A stretch of DNA of 64,000 bases from Stenopsyche tienmushanensis (taxonomy: Eukaryota > Arthropoda > Insecta > Trichoptera > Stenopsychidae): the NCBI GenBank assembly GCA_008973525.1, contig WACJ01000048.1, positions 1,178,001 to 1,242,000 of the forward strand, read 5' to 3'. The translations under genes and the position numbers were made by a program. Positions 24,971-36,938 of this stretch are shown in pieces; position 1 is the stretch's first letter, and each line of letters opens with the position of its first letter. Under the pieces are notes generated by a model. The model did no database searches and was not told the origin of the DNA. It was given only the letters and a program-made list of their open reading frames with translations.

Positions 24971-25042
24971 CTAATTTACATTACTAGTAAATCGTCCAGT
25001 AACATCAAGTTCTATGGTGGATTTACTGGTAATGTAATTTAC
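24971..25042. other. 72-nt imperfect hairpin
   Basis: The left arm TAATTTACATTACTAGTAAATC pairs with the right arm GATTTACTGGTAATGTAATT. About 21 of 23 positions pair, including one wobble, with three more pairs inside and a loop of about 15 nt. It lies in otherwise structureless AT-rich DNA 2.8 kb past the carrier stop codon. The size resembles a microRNA precursor, but no known family is recognised and a tiny foldback element is equally possible. Confidence 0.4.
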
Positions 25043-26189
25043 AATCGAGCTTTCTTTATGAATTGGAGAATATTTATATATTAGTGCTGTATTCTTTTAA
25101 TTTATTTTTTCAGTTTATTTATTGAGATTATTTTTGTACTATATTTATTTTATTTCAATAAACTGCACAAAAGTATTTATTTATATACGCGAAGTTGGCA
25201 TATGTGCGTTAATATGAATGTGCTAGTCCTGTCTGTAATGTTATGTTTTCGTTATTTTTTTAACCAAAAATTTTTGCTGTATTACGCAAGTACAAAGAAA
25301 TTTAGTTGTTTAACGATGTTAAATAAATGAATAGTTGTTACTGTTGATATTTTTACAAGATTTTTTTATCCCTTTTAATAATATAGTATTAATTTCCCCC
25401 GAAAACTAGTTTGTATCGCTATTGACTTGTTATATTGCGTATGGTGTCATGTTTGAGTAACAGATGTTTAAAAAAAAAATTGGCTCCTATACAAAGAATT
25501 ATTTGTGCGCCTATATTTATCTGAATTCATTCCACTCAATTCTATTTCTAATGTGATATTTTTGATCTGTCCGATTTATAAATGTAGCTTAGATCACGGC
25601 CATTTATGAACAAAAAGTATATATGGAATAAATTAAAAATGAGAATCCCTGTCATTTCATCATTTTTTTTAGATTCATTTAAAACTACCTGAAAAGAATA
25701 TTTTCATATTGATTTGGATTGTAATTTAAGGGAATTTTGCTCAATAAATATATAATTAATTTTAGCGCTATTCGACTATATGAATTTAAAACATCTAAAT
25801 TAAATTTTATACAACATTTATAAAATATTTATTATTTTAATATTATTTTTTTATAAACAATATGGTGTTATAAAAAAGATTGAATGTATTTTTAGTTTGA
25901 CATAATATAAATAAATGGGTGATTCGCTTTAAAAAATAATTGTTCATAGGATTTCTTATCTGAATCTAATTAGTGTGTGAAATGCAAATATATTTATATA
26001 AATCGACTAAATTGTCTATTTAAATGAAAAAAATAGAGCTGATTATATTTATTTATGTGTGTTTTAATGGTTGTAGATTATTTGCGTCAAAACGATTTTT
26101 GTACGATTTTTTGAATAAATTCTGGACGCAGTTAAAGCTCTTTTGGCCAAATAATTGAAGATTTTTGTTGCAAGCTTGTTATGGAACGT

Positions 26190-26731
26190 CGCACCGCTGT
26201 CAACATTGGTAAAACCGCTTTTGCTACGTCAGCTGGCTAAGTGTGAGCGAGAGAGAAGAGTGCTCTGACGTGTACCTGCAAGTAAGATTCTACCTGACGC
26301 TCTTCGGCGGGACACGTGGATAACGTTCCAGCTGCCGTCAAAAAGACCCGGTATATTTTTCAAAAATCCCATATGCTTCAAACTTTCAGAAATATTTATT
26401 ACCCAGCCGTTTCATTGATCATTTACATTTTCTCGCTATAAATAATGATGCTATGGTTTCTACACATATTTCTTATATACAAATTTAATTTGGATACTTT
26501 ATAATGCAAGTGACATTGAATGCACATCTTCCATAATGGACTTTCACGTAAAAGTCATGGTTTTGAATAAATACTGTGGAGATATACTCAATAATAGAAC
26601 AATTGATAAGAAATTGATAAAGAAACTGGTGCATCTTATTGAAAAAAAAAAACACTGATACATATTCAAATTGTCGCTTTAAAATTAGACTGACAATATT
26701 TCATTTGTTTCAGATAAATTACATATCTACA
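26190..26731 (+). promoter_or_regulatory. putative promoter and 5' UTR of the EF-hand gene
   Basis: A GC-richer non-repetitive patch at 26190-26340 includes a donor-like CTGCAAGTAAGATT near 26281. The acceptor TTGTTTCAG at 26712 precedes the start codon by 19 nt, so a 5' UTR intron of about 0.43 kb is likely. No core-promoter motif is assigned with confidence. Confidence 0.4.
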
Positions 26732-29700
26732 ATGAAAGCTAATTTGGAAGTAATAGTGTTATTACACTACATTGCTGTAGTTTTTAGCCAAAAAGTTGCT
26801 CCGGGAGTTCCTCCTCAACACTATCAGGTCTCAATATTTTTTATTTTAATGATACGTAAAACTTGTTAAAGCTAGTGACTTTAAATGCACATTTCTAATA
26901 AATTAAAGCAAAATATCTATGAGAATTCAAATTGACGAGCCTTTTTATTTATTTATCATTAAAAAGGCCTTTCTCTTCACGTTAAATGCATGGAGTTGTT
27001 AGAAGATTATTCACTGGATTATTTTTTGCAACGCAGCCCAAAGTGATTAATTAATATTCCTCCATTGATTGTGATTATCGCCTGAATTTATCCCCCCGTG
27101 ATTAATGGAAGTTATCAGTATTTCAAAGTAAATTGTATTGAATAAAATATATTTTCCAAACAGCCTCAACTTCATCCGCAACAGCATCAAGTTCCCGTTC
27201 AACAACATCAGGTTAGCTAATTATAATATGTTAATAAATTTATTTGCAATTCCAAATGCTCTAATATTTTACGATTATATTTTTGCAAATTAGGTTCCTG
27301 TACAACCTCAATATCAACAACAACAGCACATACCGCAGCAGCAACAGCAGCAACAACAACAACAGTATGTACCTCAACAACAGCAACAAGGTAATATAAT
27401 TTTTAATTAACTTTAAAACACTTTTATTAGCCTATAACAATATTCTATGAGTATGTAAATAAGCTTTTTACTTCAACATAATGAATTAACCAAATTAATA
27501 TGTCGATGAAAAAAAATGGGTCCATTTTTATAATCGTTGTTAATGCTGTGTATGATTTTACTTGACTTAGTGCCAGTACAACAGCAGCAGCAGCAGCAAC
27601 AACCACCACCGCCACAACAACAGCAGCAACCGCAGCAACATGCAGGACATGGAGGTCATCAATCGGGACATCACAATCCTCAACTTTTAAGTCCTGGAAA
27701 TATTGCCCATGAAAAGGAGTAAGTATTAGTATTTCTCATTTGTCTTCAATTTAATTAAGACCCAGGGCCGTAACAAAGGTGTGGCAAAATTTAAACAACC
27801 CACCCAATCAGTCGTCTTCGGACAACTTCGTTTTATAACGAAAGTTCGTAATCGTTCTGTAGACATGTTCAGTTATGGCGTCCGATAGTGAGGCACTTAT
27901 TCGTCATATCGGTGGTCTGAAAAGCGGACCAATTGGACATACAAACTTTGTGGCCACTCCGTCTCTTTTAGGGCTTTTTGCGGCATTTTATATGATCTGT
28001 ACGGGAGCTCCCTCAGAGGCTAACTCATATAGGCGACTCACGCCAAATGAGGTCTTGAACGATTTTAGACTTCCCACTATTTGGGCATGGCTTTCTCCCA
28101 AGTTTTCGATCAATATGCGATGTACAGCATTTTTTGAAAGGTCTACCGTGTCTGTTAGCTCATGCGCTTACAGTTGATGACCATTTTATGGATTTTATTC
28201 ATCATTTTAGGGGTGGTTACCACATTTGGTCGACCACTGTGTTGTTTGTCTTGGCAGCTCGTACGGCTTCGTTTAAACTCTGTCACCAACATCTTACTGT
28301 TATAAACGAAAGAGCAGACCTCCCAAGAATAGAATCTAGCTCAGATTTGATATTAGTTGAATGGAGACTTTTCAAATAAAAGTATTGTATCACTTAATGA
28401 TAACCAATTTTTTCCATGTTTACGAATTCCCTGAGAATGTTCATTATTGACGGCTACTAAACAAATTCTAAACAATGTAAACGATTTTCGTATATTATTT
28501 TATAATATACTAGTGATTACACGGCATGTGTTGCAATGCCACGTCTCGCATAATAAACTGCGTACACAAACAATATTTTTACTATGCCTATGTTACTCCC
28601 GCGAGTGTAAACAATAAGTTGACAAAGTTTTATCGCAATCGGATGAACGGTATGGCAGCGCATTAAATACGGACAAACAAACATTGATTTTTATATATTA
28701 GACTATGCCTATGTTACTCGCGCAATCCTTAGCGCAAGTTAGATACTTGCCATGGGCGCATCATACCCTCGTTACGGCTCTGTTGAGACCTGATTTTTGT
28801 ATTAAAATTACCAGTTATTCTTGAATATCTAAAATTAACCACAAACACTTGACGTGTTATAACCAAAGCGAATTGTTTCTAAATTTAAATAATCGGATAA
28901 TCTCTTATGATTATACGGCTCTCATGGTAAAAAGTGTATTCTTCTTCATTAAAATGCAAATATTCCATTTTTGACGTCATTGAAATAGCATATGACAGTA
29001 GTCCAAGAAGTACCTGACTTAACAAAGAAAACAAAAACAAAAAAGTTGGCAAAATTTTTTTTCAAGTTTGGAAAAAGACAATTATCCAAGGGGGCTAAAT
29101 CTGGCTTCTTTGGAATTATTTTGCGATAACGTATATGTGAACTGGTGCATTGTCTTGATGAAACAACATTTTCTTTTCAGCCAAATGCGGCCTATTTTCT
29201 TGATTTCATCACTCAAACATTGTAATAAATTCGCATAATACCCACCGTTGATTATTTTTCCTTTTTGAAGATAATCAGATAGAGCACTCTTATACGTTGA
29301 GCTCGGAGATGAAGAGCTTCCGACTTCATCATTGTTAAATTTGCTCACTACTTCAAGAGTTATCCTGATGCATTATTTGCATCCTTCTGTAATCATATTG
29401 TGTATATTATATGCCTTTAATAATGATTATTGTAAAACAATTTTTATAGACGTATTCAAATTTTACTAATTAATTTATTTGCATTTCAGACATATCCAGG
29501 AACATATGGATGTTCCAATTGATACGAGTAAAATGACAGAGCAAGAATTACAATTTCATTATTTCAAAATGCACGACGCTGACAATAACAATAAATTAGA
29601 TGGCTGTGAATTAATTAAATCTTTGATCCATTGGCATGGTAAGTTTTTCCCTCGTTTTACTACATTATTGCTATTCATTCAATTTTTTTATTTCACGCTT

Positions 29701-30262
29701 CAAATAAAAATAAAATACGTTCATTTCATAAGTCATGCTGGTTTTAAGATTGTCGATTGGAAGTTAAATAGTCATGATTTTTTGTCTTTTTATTGGTTTT
29801 TGGGGTTTTTATTTTTATATCAAGTTAAGCTTGTATTAAAATTTTATACTAAATTGGCTTTTGTGTTGTCTTACTTTTGCTCATACTGACTTCTCATCTG
29901 ATGGTGGGGCCTTTGGTGAAAAATGAATTTCAACCGTTGCCTTCGACTTGTAAACGGCTATTGGATCCTCCCGGAAAAATATTTGGTAATGTATGTTTAT
30001 CTAAAATGCTTTTATCATCACTAATTGTCACTATCCTTTTATATTGTAAATCCAAGAACAAGGATCTAAACATAAACATGAAGGTGAAGGTCATGATCCT
30101 AATCAAATTGCAGAGAAGATTTTCTCCGATGAAGAATTGATAGGCTTAATTGATCCCATTCTGAATATGGACGATGGAAACAAAGACGGATACATAGATT
30201 ACCCTGAATTTGTTAGAGCGCAGCAAAAAGCTCAAGCTCAAAATCAACAGGCCGGAAATTAA
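26732..30262 (+). CDS. secreted Gln-rich EF-hand protein, MCFD2/CGREF1-like, isoform with terminal exon A
   Basis: Exons 26732-26827, 27164-27211, 27294-27390, 27571-27718, 29490-29638 and terminal exon A 30063-30262 give 245 aa. Residues 1-20 are a signal peptide ([20 protein letters not shown]). A low-complexity region rich in Gln, Pro and His follows (runs of up to ten Gln, then [12 protein letters not shown]). The conserved core has [25 protein letters not shown]-hand 1 loop [12 protein letters not shown], and in exon A EF-hand 2 loop [12 protein letters not shown]. The core (EH-Q-H..LQxHYFKMHD, two EF-hands) matches MCFD2, the calcium-binding partner of the cargo receptor LMAN1 in ER-to-Golgi export, and CGREF1. 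I cannot separate these two. All terminal exons join at the same phase-1 site after HWHG. Intron 4 contains a hAT element and a mariner remnant. Confidence 0.9.
27774..28782. mobile_element. hAT-type non-autonomous element with 8-bp target duplication
   Basis: Left terminus CAGGGCCGTAACAAAGG; right terminus reversed CAGAGCCGTAACGAGG. It is flanked by TTAAGACC (27766-27773) and TTGAGACC (28783-28790), a 7-of-8 direct repeat. CAG..CTG ends with an 8-bp duplication are the hAT signature. There is no transposase. The interior contains a block shared with 51310-51420 and 60160-60290 and a nested reverse copy of the dimeric repeat. It lies in intron 4 of the EF-hand gene. Confidence 0.75.
28572..28736 (-). 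repeat. dimeric repeat, reverse, nested in hAT element
   Basis: One full monomer and part of a second (ACTATGCCTATGTTACTC twice, ATTTTTATATATTAG between). Same family as at 19696-19925. Confidence 0.8.
28998..29400 (-). mobile_element. mariner transposase remnant
   Basis: The minus-strand frame contains [24 protein letters not shown] broken as [19 protein letters not shown] and [11 protein letters not shown]. In mariner transposases this is followed by the FHQDNAPxH catalytic block. Here that block reads [13 protein letters not shown] in the shifted frame, so a frameshift has broken it. A mariner-like terminus (AGTCCAAGAAGTACCTGACT) begins at 28998. Confidence 0.75.
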
Positions 30263-30299
30263 TGATTTCGTTTTGAAATAACCGGCTAACGTTGTTGAT

Positions 30300-31500
30300 T
30301 TTTATATTTCGAAACATGTCTTCCTTTTTTTAAGAAACATACAAAAAATGTTCAAATTGATTATGAAAATATACTTTAATCTCTTCAATTTAAAAAATCA
30401 CTGCTATTTGTGTGCCAACAGACATGTTCTAGAAATTAGTTTCCCAAATATCTCCACCTATTTTCGTTGTAGTGATAGTATTTATGTCTTATTAACTTTC
30501 AAGTCAATTGTTTTAAAATTGTACATATTACCCTTAATGTAAATATGTCTATTTTTTTACAAGAACCAATTGTTAAATTATTTTTTTTTGAAAAGAAATG
30601 TATCAATCTTATCTTGACTCTTTAAATATACGTAAAAAATATGTCATTTTATTCCCGCTATGACAATTAAGCATTAAAATACATCTACGCATTTCTAATG
30701 AGCGGTTATTTTTTACTAAATATAACTATGGTTTTTTTAACTCATTAAAAAAATATTTTGTCTATAAGCTCAGATGACGGGGATGGCCAATTTTATGATC
30801 GTAAATAGTCGCATATTAGAATCTCAAAAATAAATTCGATAATCGTGGTTCGGCCATGCCGGTAATGTGTTATATTTAATGTAAACATTTCACATGATTT
30901 AAATGAATGTATTGTTTAGTGGGCTCGATTCTCCGTTAAAGATTTAATGAGATTATTTTTCGATGGTCAGTTATTTTTATAGAATGTGAAGAATTTTAAT
31001 AATTGATGGTTGTGTACTTTTTTGTTGGACCTGTTTCGGTTTGTTAGTTTTATTTGAAGTCATTAACGAGTATTTGATATCAAGAATCCCACAAATCACA
31101 CAAATTATTCTTAGTAGCATTGAACAAGTTAGTTTTGCACAAAGACATTGTTAGCAATATTATGCAAATTGATGTATATAAGGGAGACTGAAAAGAAATC
31201 CATTGTTTTTTTTTATTTTTGATATTTATTTTTTACTATTATTGGCGACTTTTTCCAGCTCCATATATTTTCCATGAGCCTAAATAGAAGACACGTTTCA
31301 TAATGTTTTGTTAACTTTTTAACTGCCAATAATTTTAGACATATTAGAAATTGCCTAAAAAGTTGTAAGTTGACTTATATATTTTATTGTCTAAAGGCGA
31401 CTTGTGTGTCCTAGCATATGGTTTTGAATATTTCTTGTTTAAAATCGCAACCCAAAGATTTTTGTTTAATGATAATATTATAAACACACCATCAAAATCA
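30300..31500. other. AT-rich interval after terminal exon A
   Basis: Probably the 3' UTR of isoform A followed by intron sequence of isoforms B and C. No gene or complete element is seen. At about 31170-31200, AAGGGAGACTGAAAAGAAAT resembles the end of the mariner remnant at 60790-60815. Confidence 0.4.
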
Positions 31501-31681
31501 ATTGCTTTATTTATGATTGTCTCAATCCCGAGGTCTCATCCCGGAGAGGTCAGAATTTTTTTCTCAAAACTCTCCTCTCGAACCTCTCAAGGCGCATCGC
31601 GTCCCAAGCGGTCATGGTTCATGTTTCACCCCCGTAAACCACTACCGGCCTAATCAACGTTTAAGTATTTTAATTCTAGTT

Positions 31682-32362
31682 TTAGCCGATAGTGATTTGT
31701 TTCCTAATATTTTCTTCAGGCCATGGTAGAACCGATTGCCGTATTGAATCCTGGAGGTCATTGCACGTCAAGTTCTTCTCCGTGAGGATTGATCCTAGAT
31801 ATTTAAAATCCTGAGCCCTTTCAATATTTTTGCTATTGACACTCGCGGAGGTACAACCTCTAGTATTCACTCTCGAAACTGTCATTAATTTAGTCTTCTC
31901 ATAAATGATAGACATATCGAAGGTAGCAGCCCCGTCGACAGACGTAAGCGCCGCCAAAGTTTCCAACCTCGATTTCACCATGACATCGATATCATCCGCA
32001 AAGGCAAGATACATTATATCTTCGTTCCATGGATATGCGGGTGCCAATCTGCCAGCCTCCTTCATAATTGCTTCCAACGCAATATTAAAGAGAATCAGGG
32101 AGAGGCCGTCCTCTTGTCTAACTCCCATCGTCACCTCGAAAAGTTCCGACAGGGCGCCGTTGGAACGTACAATACTGAGCGATCCGGTCACGCATATCCT
32201 CGACTCGACACGCATATACTCGGAATTCCCATCTCGACAAGAACAAGGCCATATAACCTCATAAGCAGAGGGCGTCCTCCCCATTTCAAGAACTCCCATG
32301 GGATACCGTCCACCCCGTGGCCTTCCCTCCCTGAAGACCCCGTAAGCAGGCCTCAAACTCAC
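31682..32362 (-). mobile_element. LINE reverse-transcriptase fragment
   Basis: A 226-codon minus-strand frame contains ELFEVTMGVRQEDGLSLILF, NIALEAIMKEAGR, MYLAFADDIDVMVKS, YEKTKLMTVSR and DFKYLGSILTEKN. This is the order of palm motifs of a non-LTR reverse transcriptase. It is a 5'- and 3'-truncated insertion in the long intron before exons B and C, and is closely related to 15530-15748. The clade is unresolved. Confidence 0.85.
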
Positions 32363-32436
32363 TCAACGTCGGAGGGGTGATCTCAATGTTATTTATGTTG
32401 ACCTCAGCAATTCATCTTTTGATAAATCTTCATATA

Positions 32437-32661
32437 TCAGTTGAATTGCTTATTGAAGGTCGGGGTGTAATGGAAAAGAGTGCGCTTCAGGCTTCGTTGC
32501 ACCAGCTGCCACTTGCACCAGCTGTCATCTCCCTCTCCCTCTGGACAGTTGTCGTGTTGTGGATTGTTGTCTGTTGAAATCATGTACTGAAAAGTTGCAG
32601 CATTATAGCCTTCTTCATGTCTTTGAAACTGTTCACATTTCTTCGAATGGCTATTCCGCAA
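32437..32661 (-). mobile_element. Mutator-like transposase-domain remnant
   Basis: The minus-strand frame reads HSKKCEQFQRHEEGYNAATF, then STDNNPQHDNCPEGEG and DSWCKWQLVQR. The STDxxPQHxxCPxGxDSWCK block is a hallmark of insect Mutator-like transposase-domain proteins. Coding similarity seems to continue upstream to about 32720 (DRDFDEKAQYVLRN). It abuts the LINE fragment. Confidence 0.65.
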
Positions 32662-32829
32662 TACGTACTGAGCTTTTTCATCAAAGTCCCTGTCAATTTT
32701 TCCTTTCCGCCCAGATTTTTAGCCTTCTTGAACCTCTATTCTAAGAATTTGCAAATAAGAACGTCTATCAGCATCTCCCTCTTTTTTTGTTTCCTTCTTC
32801 TTCCCATAATACAGGGGAATTGAGCCAAA

Positions 32830-34300
32830 TAAGTGAATAAAAGTCGATTAAACGGTTAATTCATACTAACTGGCGCAAATTTCAAAAAAACTTGACCGAC
32901 AGGCGTTCACTTTAGGGCTCATAACATTTAGGTATAATTCCAGACGTATCAGACGTGTCTTCTAATACCCAATATTTGCCGACTAGATAAATAAAGATAT
33001 ATCCATTTTAGAAATGTTTCAGACATGTATTCATATATGTCGCACAAATATACAAATGTATCAAAATGACAAACAGGACTGTGATCCTAATTTCCTGCAA
33101 AAGATGTGTTAGATAATCATTACTTTCCCGAGGGTCCTTTTGAATTAAGAGCAACCTGTTTATCTATATTTTTAGGTTTCAATTTTGGAGACGTATCGTC
33201 AATTAGCAATTCATTTTACTGATGTTGATGAAGTGATAAAAACAACGTAGTTTTTAACAGCGTATTAAAATGAATTATATCAAATAAAATTGAAGTTACG
33301 AGCCAATTTATTATGGCAATACTTAACTCACTATGCCGCTATATAAACTTAACTTGAGCAATATAATACCAAAGATAATGGATTTCTTTCAATTCCACTT
33401 CAGTATTATGTTCCAATAAACACATTTCTCTATTTACTTTTTATGGCTTAAAATTCCTCCGCCTTTGCTATATGAAACAATGTTTGTGTTCGTTTTTAGT
33501 CATGTCCATTAATAGACACAACTGATAAATCGTTATATATACAATAACTTTAATTTAGATTTTTTTAAATAATTCCATGAATTGTGATTTTTTTTTAGTT
33601 GTAATATTGCATTTTTGATATCAGACAATTGCGCGAGTACACGGTTAATTGTATGATAACGAGCTTATATAAGGTTATAAATGTAGATATGTATCCGTGT
33701 AATCACACAAAAATATTTGCATTTTAATATTATATATTTGGGTTTTTAATTAAAATTTATTGCGTTAGAGTAAAGCACAAAACTATGAACAATTGGTATA
33801 TAAAAATTTGTTATTTTAGTTAAGACGTGAAATAAGATCTGCTCATAAAATCTGATTGTCTAAATTGTTTTGGAATTTCATTTTGATGGGTTGCATTTAA
33901 TGTTTAATGTGAAATAATGATCCTTCATATGAAACACCGCCCGTTTTTATGTATTCTACGAGTTGGTTGAAAATCATTTTTATTTTCAACTCATTGTTTT
34001 GTTTATATTAGACACGCTGACTTTGTTTCTTGTTAATGAATTAGTTTGAGTTATTTAAAAAAATGTTTTATTTATGACAGTAGAGAACGTAATAACTATA
34101 GAAATATGTATTTTTAAATGTAATTGTTATATCGAATCAACTATTTTTATGATTCCCAAAATATTAGTTAAATAAAATTTTTCAATTTTTTGTTTACTTT
34201 GATTTATGCTCATCCTTTATTTGCCGTACTGTAACGCTCATGATCCTTACTGTTAATCAGGTGAATGTTGATCAACTTGTATGTCATTGATTTTAAATAC
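32830..34300. other. AT-rich interval
   Basis: Intronic with respect to EF-hand isoforms B and C. No coding or transposon signature was seen. Confidence 0.4.
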
Positions 34301-34317
34301 AGGATACGGCTGGGAAA

Positions 34318-34700
34318 CTACCTTATTTTAAAAATGAATAATGTCGATAGCATTCCATGGCGAGGTTTTTGGGGAAGTGTTCTAGCAAAAGATTCATAAA
34401 CGTTTGTGTCTTGGTGCCATCCTGTTGAAAATAGACTCCACCCCACATCCATTTCTTCAAGTTTTGCTAAAAAATAACTTCTCAATCGTGTGGACATAAC
34501 AAACAAAATTAACCGTAAGTGTCTGATTGTTTTCTTCAAAAAACCATAGTCCAATGACGCCTATTCTGGACAATGCATACCAAACAGTTGCACGTTAGAT
34601 CTCGCACTTTTGAATGACCACCACTCCACCCTTCTTGGAATAACTTGCTTCAGGTTGCGTGTTTCAAATGAGGAAGTTTTCCTGCTGCAACCTGATGAGA
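34318..34700 (-). mobile_element. Tc1/mariner-superfamily transposase remnant
   Basis: Minus-strand frames give LAKLEEMDVGWSLF, and in a neighbouring frame YFQQDGTKTQTF followed by LPKNLAM-like sequence. This recalls the FQQDGA-x-HT catalytic block of a Tc1/mariner subgroup. It is heavily decayed, with frameshifts. Confidence 0.45.
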
Positions 34701-34834
34701 AGCTTTAAAACTCGATTATCCCTTTAAGTAGTGAGCTAATCTTAGATACCACTTATCATCTGTACAAATCCATTTATCTGTCAGGACCGCTGCAGCGTGT
34801 ATGAAGCCTGTATATAAATAAATAAACACTGTCG

Positions 34835-35070
34835 ATAGCACACAATATTCAGTCATTTCTTCGCATAAACATAAACAATAGACTTGAAATCGATTAATTA
34901 TATCATTCACATATCATTATTAGTCGATAAATTTGTGTTGACGATCTATGCAATCATGCAATGTACGCAAGATACTCTCCATCTTGATTTCTCTCCAAAT
35001 TCAACGTGCAAGACACTCCGTCTCTGTCTGTAAACGTGTAAGAATGCTCTTTCTGAATCACTGAAATTTG
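34835..35070 (+). repeat. dispersed repeat
   Basis: Shares order and words with 61840-62030: CATTTCTTCGCATAAACA, TCATTATTAGTC, a GACGATCTATGCAATC block, then a CCGTCTCTGTCT block. Non-coding and of unknown family. Confidence 0.5.
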
Positions 35071-35653
35071 GGTACAACTCTGTATCTTACCTCTTTAAGG
35101 GTTTATGATATAATTATTTTTAAAATAAGGTAGTTTTTTTATCAAACAATGAATATTGATATTATTTAAGCGGAAAAATCAGTAAACATTATCATGCATT
35201 GGTTTGAAGTTAAATAATACTAAAGAGTACTGTAAAATAGCATAATTTTTATCTGATGTTATGCCATAATAAATAAAATTATTGTTTTTATTGCTATGTA
35301 ATCTAACACTAAATTAATTCTAATAACCAAAAAATACTAACTACAGTTTTAATTTAATATGGTCAATGAAAATTCTTATATTGTTGATGGAGAAGGTTTC
35401 GATTATGCGACGGTGTGAACTGATGAAAGGAATAACTGATTTCAAAAAATGTATGATGGAGATTTATTTTAATGGTTCTAATTTCACCTTAAAACCAATA
35501 CAGAAGGAATGATTACAACAGAAAGCTAAGGATATTGTATAAAATTTATCCTATAAAGGAACATATTATAGTTGGATATACTAATGCGATTTTGAGAAAC
35601 CTTTAACATATTATCGAAGTCCATAAAAATTTGGAAATACACTCATTTACTCT

Positions 35654-35910
35654 CTTAATGTTCAACTTGCATGGCATTTGCTTTCTGTTGTTCAGCTATT
35701 TTTGCATATTAATGTGTTGCGAAAATAAAAGGACAGGGTTACCGTGCAAGCCTACCAGTTTACTTCTGAAGGAGTAGATTTTGCAAAGGATACTTGGATA
35801 ATGACGCCACTCCAGAACAGTCAAGGGGGAATAACAAAATTGCTTAACGATAAGAATGATGCGAGTATCTTAATTATCAAAACAAACTTCTGCTCTCAAG
35901 ACAACGCGAA
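35654..35910 (+). repeat. dispersed repeat with conserved open frame, copy 2
   Basis: Partner of 21507-21766. The frame reads AYQFTSEGVDFAKDTWIMTP, then SQGGITKLLNDKNDASILI. Differences from copy 1 are mostly conservative (V/A, N/T, I/V), suggesting descent from a coding element. Confidence 0.65.
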
Positions 35911-36367
35911 CGAAAATCATCATTTTTGAAAGAGCTTATACAACGTTAATTATACCTAAACTAGATTATTTATATTTAATAATGATTTCATCAGGACATT
36001 GAATCTTTTTTGCTTGATGATAGAAAAATGTGAACATTTTAAAAATTACGTTTTAAAACGAATGAACCCAAACTATGCTAATAATTTATTATGTCAACGT
36101 TTTGATGTTTGATTCTAATTTGTGTTTATTTTGATTGATTACTAATTAATTAATTTATATTTTCATCCATGGAAGTTTTTAGTGCCGCCATTTTAATAAT
36201 GCTTCTTTAAAGGGATACGAGTTAATTTTGGATTACCGACTCCGTCGATTGGATCTTGTGTTGATGTAAATCATTTTATTTTATTCTTTTTTATGAAAAA
36301 ATCCGTAATATTGTATTATAGAAAGATAAAAATCAAATCGAAATTAAATACCGTGTGTTAAATTTAG

Positions 36368-36576
36368 GTGATAAAAAAGGAGAAGAAGATATTTATAGTG
36401 ACGAAGAACTAGAAGAGTCTGTCGATAACATGATGCATCAGACTGATTTAAATAATGATGGATTTATTGACTGGTATGAATACAGGACGCTTCAAACTGA
36501 AATGGAAAATCTGGACGGCGGTGAAGAAGAACCAGAATTTCAAGAGAGGAGGAAGAAAAGATCTAGGACAAATTAA
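36368..36576 (+). CDS. alternative terminal exon B of the EF-hand gene
   Basis: Acceptor AATTTAG|GTGAT joins in phase 1 to the donor at 29638, giving 248 aa in total. The exon encodes SDEELEESVDNMMHQTDLNN, a canonical EF loop DLNNDGFIDWYE, then an acidic/basic tail ending KKRSRTN and a TAA at 36574-36576. AATAAA overlaps the stop (36575-36580). There is no donor inside before the stop, so it acts as a last exon. It replaces EF-hand 2 and the C-terminus of exon A. It lies about 6 kb further on, after an intron filled with LINE, Mutator-like and mariner remains. Confidence 0.8.
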
Positions 36577-36938
36577 TAAATTAATATTATCATATTGTTG
36601 CTAACATTATTTTTTTATATTGTACATTCCATAGTTTTTATATTGATATTACTTAATATTCTACATCTGTATATTTAACATAGCTACGGACAATCATTAA
36701 ATTATGAAACCTTAAAAATAATTTTGCACGTTTGCTGTACACATGTAATTCCCGCATTATTTTATATCGCTTTTGTGTGGTGATAAGTCCATAATCCGTA
36801 TGAAAACACATCCCTCTTTTTATATTGTTTTTTTTAATACCTTCCTACTTAATATTCCGTTAATAATACGTACACGGTGTATTAATTTATCAAACTGATA
36901 TGAAAAATAAACAAAATGCTGACCGCCTGTTTATAATA

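Larger units (their letters stand above)
22243..26190. other. AT-rich interval downstream of SLC25A44
   Basis: About 4 kb with no supported gene. It contains one hAT-type end (23451) and one hairpin (24971-25042), listed separately. It could include extended 3' UTR. Confidence 0.5.

Noticed and set aside
29479..29889. 136-codon frame
   Set aside because: Only 29490-29638 is exon 5 of the EF-hand gene; the rest is read-through of the intron past the GTAAGT donor.
31905..32380. Plus-strand frames of 119 and 88 codons
   Set aside because: Antisense shadows of the minus-strand LINE reverse-transcriptase frame.
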